Shown piece after piece: positions 26,874 to 42,800 of a stretch of 64,000 nucleotides of DNA. The DNA is from Lumbricus rubellus (taxonomy: Eukaryota > Annelida > Clitellata > Crassiclitellata > Lumbricidae): NCBI GenBank assembly GCA_945859605.1, contig OX243814.1:25588686-25652685 (forward strand), written 5' to 3'. How positions within the stretch are numbered: the stretch's first letter is position 1; every line of letters starts with the position of its first letter. The notes beneath the pieces were generated by a model. It had not been told where the DNA came from. It worked only from the letters and a program-made list of their open reading frames with translations, and did not search any database. A program made the translations under genes and the position numbers.

Positions 26874-27498
26874 CAGTGGCGGATCCAAGGGGGGGGGGGG
26901 CGACGGGGGCGATCGCCCGCCCCCAAATGTCCGTCGGTGCTCGTAAAAGGCGTATAAAAAGTAAAAAGATCGAGCCGACGCTGTTATCCGACGACAACAA
27001 CTATCTAAAGACTACTGTAATTCCAACACTGACACTCACACTGACACTCACGACCATAAAAACTGACCCTAACCGACCCTCACCGGCCTCATTCGGGCAC
27101 GCATCCATAATCCGTCCTCCCCAACTTCAGCGGCAAGTCTCCGCCTATGCACGAAATTGCAGACTTCTTTGACTTTGGGTCCATACTCCATAGTCGTCTA
27201 AATCATAGAAGCCTTTGAGCAAATGCTCCATCGAACTATAAATCCGTATTATGTTCAATTTTTCATACATTTATATGATTGAATAATCCCCGAAATATAT
27301 TGCCAAAAACAGGCCTCCTTTGATCTCAAATGCTGCAAAATGCGTTTGCGGCTGGGGCTCCGCCCCAGACCCCGCTGGGGGAGCTTACGACGCTCCCCCA
27401 AACCCCCTAATCGTAAGGGGCTTCGCGCCTTCGGCGCGAGCAACTCTCCACTGAAGGCGAATTCGCCCCCCCAAAATAATAGCCTAGATCCGCCCCTG
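26874..27498. mobile_element. hAT-type MITE, 625 bp
   Basis: Ends CAGTGGCGGATCCAAGG and CCTAGATCCGCCCCTG are inverted, with an exact 8-bp duplication TCTCAGCC (26866-26873, 27499-27506). The CAGNGGCGGATC end is a common hAT terminus. It lies about 490 bp upstream of the YIPF4 start codon. Confidence 0.88.
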
Positions 27499-27989
27499 TC
27501 TCAGCCCACATATTTTCTGACAAATTAATTATTGACAAATTAAATGTAGAGAAAAAGGCCTGCTGTTATGTCACTTGGGAGTTAGGACAAGCCTATTATA
27601 TAGGATATAGGCCTATAATTTTGATTAGGCGTAGAAGTTAAATTTAGATAGGCTAATAAAGAATGGTTAGGCTATACGTCATTTCGATTATAAGAGGGAA
27701 GGAAAAAGGGAGTAGGAGGGAGGGAGAGGGAGAGGGAGGGAGAGAGAGAGCCTGTTTCGTTAACATTTTGCTATGATAATGGCATTGTGTTCTATCATTG
27801 TGTTCATGGAGCAAAGAATTACGCACAGTTTTACATTTTGATAACGGTCCGGCGCCATTGGCCTTCTGAACATTACTAAAAGCACAAAAGGAATGATTGT
27901 CCTATCAACCGCTAGGTGGATGAGGTCGTCTTTTGCATCCCACTCTCCTAAATCAAATGCTCTGCCGTGCACTGTTGACGACAACAACA

Positions 27990-33082
<5,093 letters not shown>

Positions 33083-33567
33083 CCATCTGTTGCAGAGTGA
33101 ATGATGCAGTACGAACAAATGTACAGAATGTTTGGGGTGTTGGGTAGAACGGTTTTAATATTTTTCTTTTGTTCACTTGAACCTCGAGAGATACCTAAAT
33201 TGAAAATCTTAACTCATTTGACTGTGATTTCTTTAGGATTTCAGTTGTTTACATTAACACTTACAGTTGTGCGAGTTACCAAGGGGAAAATTGTGTAATT
33301 CGACTAAATTTAATTGAATTTCTTATCGAAATATTGAAATATATAGGTCATTTGGGAAGACTGACTTTGAATTTTTTGAGTTAGAGTGTGATAATTAATA
33401 ATGTAGGCAGTTGCTACCTGAAATGTGCAGCTTACATTATGTGTTGTAAAGGCCATCTATATATTACGTACACAAAAAATCATATTTTTGACACCCCCTC
33501 TCCCCTGTTGTAACTAATGCATTTTCTGGACCCCTTATGCATACGTACAAATAAACTCTACCCCTTT

Positions 33568-34215
33568 CACCTGGTCACCTGGTGCCGTCAGCTACTAGAG
33601 CTCTGGCGAAAGCCCTGGTGCATCTTCTCCAGTTGATCCTCTCCCTAGTCGCCTCTCTTAGTTCCTCCAGTCTCATGCCAGACTTTTCCTGTACTTCATC
33701 CAACCATTTCTTCCTTGGTCTTCCGCATCTTCTCCGTCCCTCACCGCATGCCGTCATCAGCTCCTTTTCCAAACCGTTAGATCTCATCACATGGCCGAAG
33801 TAGCTCAATTTCCTCCAAGTTGCTGTTTGCTGCAGTGTCTCCTCCCTCTCTATTCCGAGCTCCTCGCGCACCGATTCGTTAGTTCTCTTCTCCGTCCATG
33901 AAATCCTTAGCATCTTTCTCCAAATCCACATCTCACACGCGTTGATTTTCTTTTCCATATCCCGTGTCTTTGTCCATGTCTCGCATCCATATAGGACGAC
34001 TGGGAAGATCAGTGCTCTTACCAGTCTTTTCTTTGTTTCCCTGCTCACGTATTTGTCCTTCCAAATCTTTTCCAGACCGTTCATTGCCGTTTTCCCCATT
34101 GTTACCCTCCTCCTTATTTCCATATCACTTCTTCCCTCCTTCTCTATCATAGATCCCAGGAATGTGAAGCTCGATACTACCTCTATCGTTTCTCCATCCA
34201 CCTCAAAGTTTTTCC
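33568..34215 (-). pseudogene. 5'-truncated non-LTR retrotransposon (reverse transcriptase C-terminus)
   Basis: A 208-codon open frame (33575-34201) encodes the C-terminal part of a LINE reverse transcriptase: YGCETWTKTRDMEKK, MWIWRKMLRISWTEKRTN, LSYFGHVMRSNGLEKELM, GRPRKKWLDEVQE. The copy is flanked by a 10-bp direct repeat CTACCCCTTT (33558-33567, 34216-34225), as expected for a target-primed insertion. Its 3' tail carries CCAGGTGA repeats instead of poly(A). The catalytic domain is absent, so it is dead. Confidence 0.85.
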
Positions 34216-35117
34216 CTACCCCTTTACAAAAGTTAATTAGCTAAGTCATCTATAAAATATTTTACCGTTGGCTATTTTTGTTAAACATCACATTTGCTAC
34301 ATAAAATTTGTTATGGTTTGCTGTTTAGATCTGAACAGAATATAATTATAATTAATTCAAATGCCACTGGACAACTATAGGATAAATACGGAGTTATAAA
34401 TAGACTTGTGTGAACGTCACAATTATACGTTTATTTGCGCACGTAATTTTCTGGAGGTCCCCTCCCAGCGCATGTACATCGCATAAATCTGTTGAACCCT
34501 CCATGTGTATGTAGTTATATAGACAGCCCGTAAGTCGATGTAAAATAATAATAATAAGGCAAATACATTTTAATCAAATACATTTTCGATACTAACAAAG
34601 CAGGTTTTTCATTGTGGTTTATTTGTGTTAAGCATTGTTCTATTTGTTTACAAGTGTTCTACCGGCTCACAGTGTCTTTAATAACTAATGGCTCAAAAAT
34701 GTGCCAGAGATCAGCCCAATTATTTTCACAACAAAGAGCAGGATCCTGAGTTTTTAAAGGACCCTGCATGACTAGATAAATTGGGAAGGCATAGTTCATT
34801 TATATTCTACAACAACAGAAAAGGCATGTTTCATGTTGAAATAGTACAATGTACATGTTATCAGTTTCTGTATGTGATGTTTCTGATGTCAGACTACTAA
34901 TGCTAGTGATTTAGACACTCTGAGCAGAAAAATGCTAAAATCTGTAGCAATAAGCAAAACGTTTTTAACCCCTTTATCGGCAACCCCCGACTATAGTCGT
35001 CCTTAACAATCGACCTTTATACGGCAACCCAGATTATAATCGTCCAATTGATATTATGAACTACAGCGTCGATTTTTCTTGTCCAAACTGCTAAGACGTC
35101 GTTGCGGTGCATAATGA

Positions 35118-35640
35118 TGCCGACGACGATGATGATGATGATGAAGATGACGACGACGAAGATCATGATGATGACAGCGACGATGATGATGACAACGACG
35201 ATGCTGAGGATGATGACGATGATTACGATGATGCTGAATAAATTTTATGATTATGAGGATGCCGACGACGACGATGATGATGAAGATGACGAGTACGACG
35301 ATGATGAGGATGACAACGACGATGATGATGATGACGACGATAAATGAGATGGTGATTATGAGTATAATGACGACGACGATGATACCGACAACGACGATGA
35401 TGAGGACGACTACGACGACGATGATAATGATGATGGCGACAACGACGATGATGACGATGACAATGACGATGACGACGATAATGACGATGACGACGACGAT
35501 GATGATGACGATGATGACGACGACGATGATTACGATGGTGATTATGAGAATGATGACGACGACGATGATGATGCCGACAACGACGAGGACGACGACGACG
35601 ATGATGATGATGACGACAACGACGATGACGGGAGGTTGAC
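35118..35640 (+). repeat. Degenerate GAY trinucleotide microsatellite
   Basis: About 520 bp of GATGATGACGACGAT-type repeats with interruptions. Open frames on both strands here (poly-Asp/Met/Thr and His/Arg-rich) are by-products. Confidence 0.95.
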
Positions 35641-35935
35641 GATAATAGCGATGACGTCATAAATCGTCAATGAGGTCGCAAATAACGTTATGAATCGTGA
35701 ATGACGTCGTCAGTGACGTCATCAATCTCCATGACTTCATCAATGACGTCATGAATGGCGTCGTCAATGACGTCAATAATAACGCCATCGATGACGGCAT
35801 GTGCATGTATCTTCAATGAAGTCTTCATCCGTCGATGACGTCATTGACGTCATCAATCATCAATGTCGTCATCATTGACGTCATCAATTCCCAATGACGT
35901 CATAGATGATGTCATCAATCGTCAATGTCGTCATT
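35640..35935. repeat. Cluster of TGACGTCA palindromes
   Basis: I count eight exact TGACGTCA sites, the consensus for CREB/ATF binding, plus several near matches (TGTCGTCA, TGACTTCA) joined by ATCAAT spacers. It appears to be a degenerate satellite inside the piggyBac-like element. Regulatory function is not shown. Confidence 0.8.
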
Positions 35936-36661
35936 TGAAACACCATATATTTGAAACTCATGAGTGAAGTATGCTATTCCACTTAGATCGACATAAAATT
36001 TATTCGCCAAATAAGACTAGGTTTTAAAAAATTTAATAGCCGGTAAAGGGGTTAAAGGTGGGTTAGGTCTTACATTAAATGACTCTTCTGTTGTTGCATA
36101 TTAAAAATTGAAACACAAATACACCAAAGTTTTCTTTTCTCTTTCAACGATAAAATTGAATACAGACAAGTTCATAAATTAAGATATCAGATTATGTTGC
36201 ATTTTTTGTAACAGGGCGAAACTTTCGGTCCCATCCTTGCCCCAAATCAACCAATCTTGGATAAGACAAATTATACTCTTACATGGAAAAAAATGCTCAT
36301 AGCAGGAATGTATTACTTGTACAGCTTTACTGGTCAACTAAGACAGACAGCAACTCGGAGCAATTAGTTTTCATTCTTTCCATCATTTCTGCATTTATTA
36401 AATGCCACATACAGGTGATTATAAAGCACTAGTCATTATTGATGTTGAGCATTTGTGACTAAAGGACTTGCTCAGTCCCTTTTTCTCTAGGAGGTTCAAA
36501 GCGCTGGCATTGCAAGGCAAGTACTCAAACCAACCAACAACTCTGTTTCGCAAGTGACTCCCATGTCTAAAATTTGATTACCGTAGCTGCTATTATTCTT
36601 GAAGCAAATTTATAAAGTAAGTAAATTCTTACAGCTACAATTACAATTGATTCCGATAATT

Positions 36662-36878
36662 AATTTTTAGAATTTATATAGCACCCCTTCAAGATTTCTA
36701 CTCAAAGGTGCTCCCGACTACAGTGTGGCGCGGACACTGAATCGGAGTTTCACGTTGAAGCGCATCAGTAAAGGACTTGCTCAGGGTCCTTACGAGATGC
36801 CTTGAGGTTGATTCAAACCCGCAACCTTCTGGCTCCAATGTACCGAACATATCATGACACCACCGTGCTCCACAACAA
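36662..36878 (-). repeat. tRNA-derived SINE (family 1), copy just downstream of the RBBP8 stop
   Basis: It has the same body as the other copies, with a degenerate B box GGGTTTGAATCAACC on the minus strand. It begins within a few bases of the RBBP8 stop codon and so probably forms part of its 3' UTR. Confidence 0.75.
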
Positions 36879-36880
36879 TT

Positions 36881-39800
36881 CTACTGTGCCTGTTTACTGA
36901 TTGAAGGGCTGTGATTAGAGAATTTGAGACACTGTTCTAAGCTCTGCTGTTTCCTTTTTCTCTCCTTCAGTCGCTCCTTGTTCGACTCAAACAGGACACG
37001 TAGGCCCTTCTTCCTACGATGCTTCGAAGGCGATACGGGTCCCACGTTGAGATACCCTGTCAACGAAAAATATCAGAGAATTTATTGCAAATAGACAGAC
37101 TGAAGGACTTGCTCAAATTATTTATTTTAAACACACACAATTTAGTGAAACAAACACCCTTTTCAAATAAAAACTTGTATCTCATGGGAAAAAATCAAAA
37201 GCCTTTGAACAGTTACGTTTAATAGCACACACTGTGAAACAGAAACCAATTACGTTTTAATGAAGATACGTTTTAATGAAGATAGACGAATAGAAACTCA
37301 TTTCTTCATTCAATTGTTTCATGTGCAAAGTTGGTCCAGTTATATAGACAGATATGTCATGTCGCTACTGTTTGTATGTGCACTTGTTATAGCACCCCCT
37401 TCAAGCTCTTTCTACTCAGAGGCGCTCCAGAACGCAGAGCGGACACTGCATCGGAGTTTCACGCCGAAGCACTGAGCAATTGTGAGTGAAGGACTTGCCC
37501 AAGGTCCTTACGCGGCGAGGTGGACTCGAACCTGGAACTTTTCCGGCTATAAGGCAACGACGCCACCACTACACGGTGGTGTAGTGGTGGCATACACTGG
37601 TATGTAATTGACAATGTTATGTGTGACAAACGGCCTGCTACCTAGCCATATGACACCATGTTGATGCTTCAACACTTATCGACACAGCTATCTTAGACTC
37701 TACTACAAACCTGAAGACTGAAATACTGCTGTGACAGACTGACCTCTTTCGTTGCACTGTTGAGTGTCTGGGAATCCGATTGACCAGTAGTGCTCCGGTG
37801 TTGACGTCGGTTGGAAGCGAGCCTTGTGACGACACGTCTTCAGCCGTTCTTTTATCTGCTCATCGGTCATGTCCAGCCCGCGATACCACTGCGACAAACA
37901 GAAATCAAACTAGATTTTGCTGTGACGAGCAGCTTAGAGTCTACTGCAACAGAATCTGTAATTATGGGAAAAGTGATTTAAGACAATTGAAGTATTATAT
38001 CGTTGACATATCTAAGATAGAAACATTAAGTTAGTGATTTCAGCTTCAGTCTGCATAGCAGGAAAATGCAACAAAATATCAGTTAAAGAAAGTGAGAAGA
38101 GCTTGGCATCAACAAGATTAGAAAACTTAACCTTTACCCAGTTTCAGAATGTCATACATGAAATTAACATGTCCAAGACTCTAAGGTCATTTTTATAGGT
38201 TAGATTCTCCTCTGCTCCACCCTACCTATAGAAGAAAATGGTAGCCATTTTTACTCATAATGCTATTGTAATGTCCAAATTTCTAAAGCACTACACTAAT
38301 GATAGGTTCAGGGCAGCAGCTTATTCAGGAGCACTGTGTCATAATAAAGAGGTTGTCCAGATATTGACTTCCAAGGGAGGACTGAGCTTAGACAGGTCTG
38401 TAAAACAAAACCTGAAAGAAAACATGAAACAATTTGTCTCTAGAGGTGGTCAATGTGGAGTGTTTTAAACTAGTTATTTAGTCCAGTTGTATAGATCAAC
38501 AAAATGATACAATCTATTAAAAATGCAAATCATTCTAAACAAATTAGTACTTGAACTTAGATACACTTTTAACACTTTGATTACCATACATATAAAACAT
38601 CAGTGAATTACTCAGCAGGTGATGCTAGGCTCTAGAAGACAACTCGACTTACTTGTTCACATTGTACACACGTAAAGGCATCCAACTGCCTTCGCTGGTG
38701 TTGTTTTCGGACAACATCAACGTATGCATAGCCAATATTATCCGACTTTGGAACCCTATAACAGAAACATTTATCTAACTGTTACTTAAATGCAAAAACT
38801 TAACTACCTCTGTGCAATTACATTACTAAGTAGTTTGAATAGGCCTACCTTTAGCGCCATCCTTATTGTTAACCATGTCATCGTAGATGGTTTATTGTGT
38901 GTGAAGTTTGATACAGTAATATGTAGCTGATCAATTCGACGTAATTCTTTAATAATTACCAGCAACTACAGACCGGCATCACATGCTATAATAATAATAA
39001 TAGTTATAGATAGGGTTTGGTCTACAGTTTGCTGTAATTGATTACATTATGTTAGGTATAGAACACAGCCGTGAACAGCCATTGCCTGACCACTAAACAA
39101 CCAACTGATGATGTTGCTCTGTTTACCAACTGTTTACATTAAATTTTCTAAACTGAATTTAATAAATTTCCAGCAAAAACAAATTAAAGGAACAACATAA
39201 CAGAAAAAGGTGATTTGCTATCATCTAAGTCAGTGCTGTCCAACGTGCACTTTGTGTAAGAGATAGTCGAGTTCTATAGTTCTGAGGATTAGAAAAAAGC
39301 AATCGATAATCAATGGCGATGTCTTAACTCTTTCTGGTCCGACGGCTATGACTTCTAGTCTACATCCTATGCTACCTCTTTAGACCAAGACTCCATCTTT
39401 GGCTAATTTTTTTATGAAAGCCAGAGCAGAAGAATGGAAATACACCCCAATCATAAATTGGATCTTCTAAAGCCAAAAAAGACTGGGCGATGTATTCAAG
39501 AGATGAGCTCAGGCCCGGCCTTAGGGCAAGGCGAGCGAGGCAACCGCCTTGGGCCCCGCGCTTCCAATGGCCCCGCGCTGCTGGTTATAATTTTTTTACT
39601 TTGTTTAGATAATTATGCTTCGTGAATGTGATAGGTGATTTTGGAGTACGCCTAATTATAAGTTAAACCGAGTCACAGCTGCTGGTGACAGCCTGGTGTA
39701 GGCCCTACATGTTGAATTAATTTTCGCCAGAAAACATCAAATAATATTGTTAAAATAAAATGAGTCATTAGCCTATATATATGTGTTGGGCCTAGTTCAT

Positions 39801-42800
39801 TTCTGTCGTATTCTCCAATGTCGTCTCATCAATATTTTTAACGACCTAGGCTATTCGTGGTTTGACGTGATCCGCTATCTAAGTCTTCTTTGGTTAGCCT
39901 ACTTTACGTGTCATTGTAAACTGCAAGCGTTTATAGCCAGATTTGCATTAATTTGACGTTCATTAACTTCAATGTTGCACATGGTCGCCTACAAACTTTT
40001 TTGCTGGAAGAGGCAAAGCACAAATATTTTGAAAGAGTTTGAAAAATACAACGCAAGAAAATAAAAACTTGGACATAATTTATTTCACAGGGATATCTAA
40101 AATAATGTAATTTTTCCGCTTCACTATGGGAATCATTAGCATCATTAGTGCTTTGGCGCAAAGAAATTTGTCAAAAAGTGAACTTTCTTGTTAAGAATGG
40201 GTGTTAATTTTTCAGATGTGCAAGCGCCCCTTATGCCTCTATGTGAGGACGCCCATGATTTTGCATTACTAATTGGACCTACATAATAATTATGGCAATG
40301 TCAGTGTCTTATTGACAGGAAATGAACTTCGTAAATTTTGCCGGGGGGCCCGATGCTGCCTTGGGCCCCGCAAACCCTAGGGCCGGGCCTGGATGAGCTG
40401 GCCAAACTGTGTCTGTGCGATGAAACTGAGTGCAAGGCAGGGATAAACGCCACATTGCACATTTTGGTGCTCAACTTTTGTGAAGCAAGACAATCGTGGT
40501 TTGTGCAATGTGCAGTCGGCATGCCATTATTCGTCATTATTATTTCTATGGAACTTGTCGAACTTTTTCCATAAACTGATCAAGACTTTCCTCTTTGGAC
40601 ATGCCTGAGTCGGGAACATCTCTCGAATAGTTATCTGAACGGGCAGTAGGCCCTGTATAAATTTCATAGGCCTATAGTTAAATTGATAGATAGATTATAA
40701 TAATTCCATTTTAAATTTCAATACTCGTTTCAATATTAATATAATAGGCCATTATCAATAAACGCTAGCCAGTAGCCACTGCTTTTGGGATTACTGTTGC
40801 GGCCCTCGGCTTCAAGAATCTTTCTTATGCGGTCCGTGGTACCAAAAAGGTTGGACAGCACTGATCTAAGTAATCAAACATACCTGTAATCTAAGTCGAA
40901 CATGTCGAAAACAATCTTGCTATAATACATTCAATCTAACATATATTCTCTTAATCAATTTAGAATATTCTGGGAGTATGCATGTTGAGACATCTTCTGA
41001 TCTACCTGTCAAAGCTGTCATTCATTCCATTAAGTTTGAGATCCAATGAAGCAGCTCTCATTGCTTCATCAACCAAAGGCTGCTGTAAAGAAGAATAGTC
41101 TGACAACTGGTCAAGCTGAAGGCTTTCATGAGCAGGTAGCGCAAAACTTGATGGATGATCTACAAGAAAAGAGAAATTGATTATACAAAACGTTAAACTT
41201 GCAAATGGAATGGGGAAGTCATGTCAATTGTCAACTAAGCTGACTAGCTCCACTTAGAACTTTGTCAAGAATATATTACTGTGATAACCTCCTTGTGATC
41301 ACCTCCTCCTATCAGTCTCTTCGGAAGCTTCTTCGTATAAGTTCGTGGTAGCATAGGCCTATCCCTAGATAACTGTTTCATTAGCTAAATGGCTAGGTAA
41401 AGAATCTACAGACTTTCACTGTTTTGTAACCAACAACGACGACGTGTTTAAGTCTTCTTATTATACTCCAAAATCCGATGTAAAGTAAAACGATCAGCAA
41501 CAACACAACAATGACTACACTTGCGTTATCATAACAACTACAAGACTACTACCTTCATCAGTCAACTCTATCGCAACTCAACAACAACTATTACAGCCTA
41601 TCTCAACGGCTCTCAACACACAACACTCCTTCTTCACTTCCACTCCCTCCTTGTACACTCAACGTACGCTCGTCTAGACATCACGCGCTGTCCAGACAAT
41701 CACCTGTCCAGACGCCGCGCGCCAATTTGCAGTTGGCCTACTTGCGTCGCTGTACGACAATCGTCGTGCACTGATTAAATTAGCTTACATTACCTCCTTC
41801 CTTTCTTTTGAAGAGAGCTAATTAATCTTAAAAATTAGCTAACGTATAATGCTTAAACTAAATACAAACAATTCCTATACTAAATGCAATCACAAAATAT
41901 CTTATACTACAATCTCGATAAGCAGTCCGCTACTACATTCAGCTTTCCCTTCTTATAGTTCAACAGAATGTCAAAATTTTGCAATGATAAAGACCATCGG
42001 ACTAACTTAGCAGACTTCGACATTGACTCAGTCAAATAAACTAAAGGATTATGGTCAGTGAACACATTAATCTTGGAACCAATAATAATTTCTTTCAATT
42101 TGTTTAAAGCCCATATGATTGCATAGGCTTCCTTCTCAATCGTCGCCCATCTCCTCTGGGTATCTGTCAGCTTCTGACTGATAAATGAAACGGGACGTTC
42201 TATCCCCTCATCGTCCACTTGTGACAGCACAGCCCCCACAGCAAAATCACTGCTATCACAGTACAAATTAAATGGTTTGCCAACCTCGAACATGTATAAA
42301 ATCACATTTGATAAAACAATTTCTTTAAGAGAATCAAAAGACTTCTGGTGGTCCTCAGTCCAAACAATGTTCTCAGGTGTCTGCTTGCTAGTTAAATCTG
42401 TTAATGGTTTAGCAATTTCAGCAAAATTACAAATAAAATGTCTGTAGAAACCAAAAAATCCTAACACTTGCTTCACTTGCTTCTTCGTTTCAGGGTTTTT
42501 TAAATTAATCAAACTGTCAATCCTATCTGGATTCATCATCTTCTTCCCTGATCCTATGAGGTGACCGATGAATTTCACCTCACTCTTACCAAACACACAT
42601 TTCTTCAAGTTCAAGGTTACATTATGCAGTCTTATTTGTTTCAAAAACAATTCTAAATGTTTCAAATGAATGTTCCAATCATCAGAATGTACTGCAATGT
42701 CATCAACATAGGGTTCAGTAAATGCATTAATCGGTTGCAAAATCATGTTTATTGCTTTTACAAAAGTCCGTCCAGAGTTAATCATGCCAAAAGGGACACG

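Larger units (their letters stand above)
22797..27989. other. Spacer between collagen and YIPF4
   Basis: It presumably starts with the collagen 3' UTR. It contains the two hAT MITEs, the GTCTCG-rich tract, a SINE fragment, a G-run at about 25495-25508 and a GGGA-rich tract at 27700-27750 upstream of YIPF4. I found no supported coding exon. Confidence 0.6.
34969..36051. mobile_element. piggyBac-like non-autonomous element carrying a microsatellite and CRE-like palindromes
   Basis: TTAA flanks both ends (34965-34968 and 36052-36055), and the ends match inverted over 13 bp, CCCCTTTA(T/C)CGGC. TTAA duplication is typical of piggyBac. The 1,083-bp interior holds no transposase. It contains a degenerate GAT/GAC repeat (35118-35640) and then a region dense in TGACGTCA (35640-35935). 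Confidence 0.75.
33083..36880. other. Tail-to-tail spacer of YIPF4 and RBBP8
   Basis: It holds the YIPF4 3' UTR, the truncated LINE, the piggyBac-like element and the SINE next to the RBBP8 stop. A minus-strand AATAAA near 36395 could end RBBP8. No other gene is evident. Confidence 0.6.

Noticed and set aside
35102..35660. Asp-rich, Met/Thr-rich and His/Arg-rich open frames
   Set aside because: Translation of the GAY microsatellite in the piggyBac-like element.
35640..35935. CRE cluster as a promoter of a nearby gene
   Set aside because: It lies between two gene 3' ends with no start site nearby; kept only as a repeat and as a question.
38238..38468. 76-residue plus-strand open frame in RBBP8 intron 9
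   Set aside because: No recognised motif, no splice partners, antisense to a well-supported gene.
41521..41778. 85-residue open frame also present at 47549-47806
   Set aside because: Identical because it lies in both LTRs; no family resemblance and no role expected.
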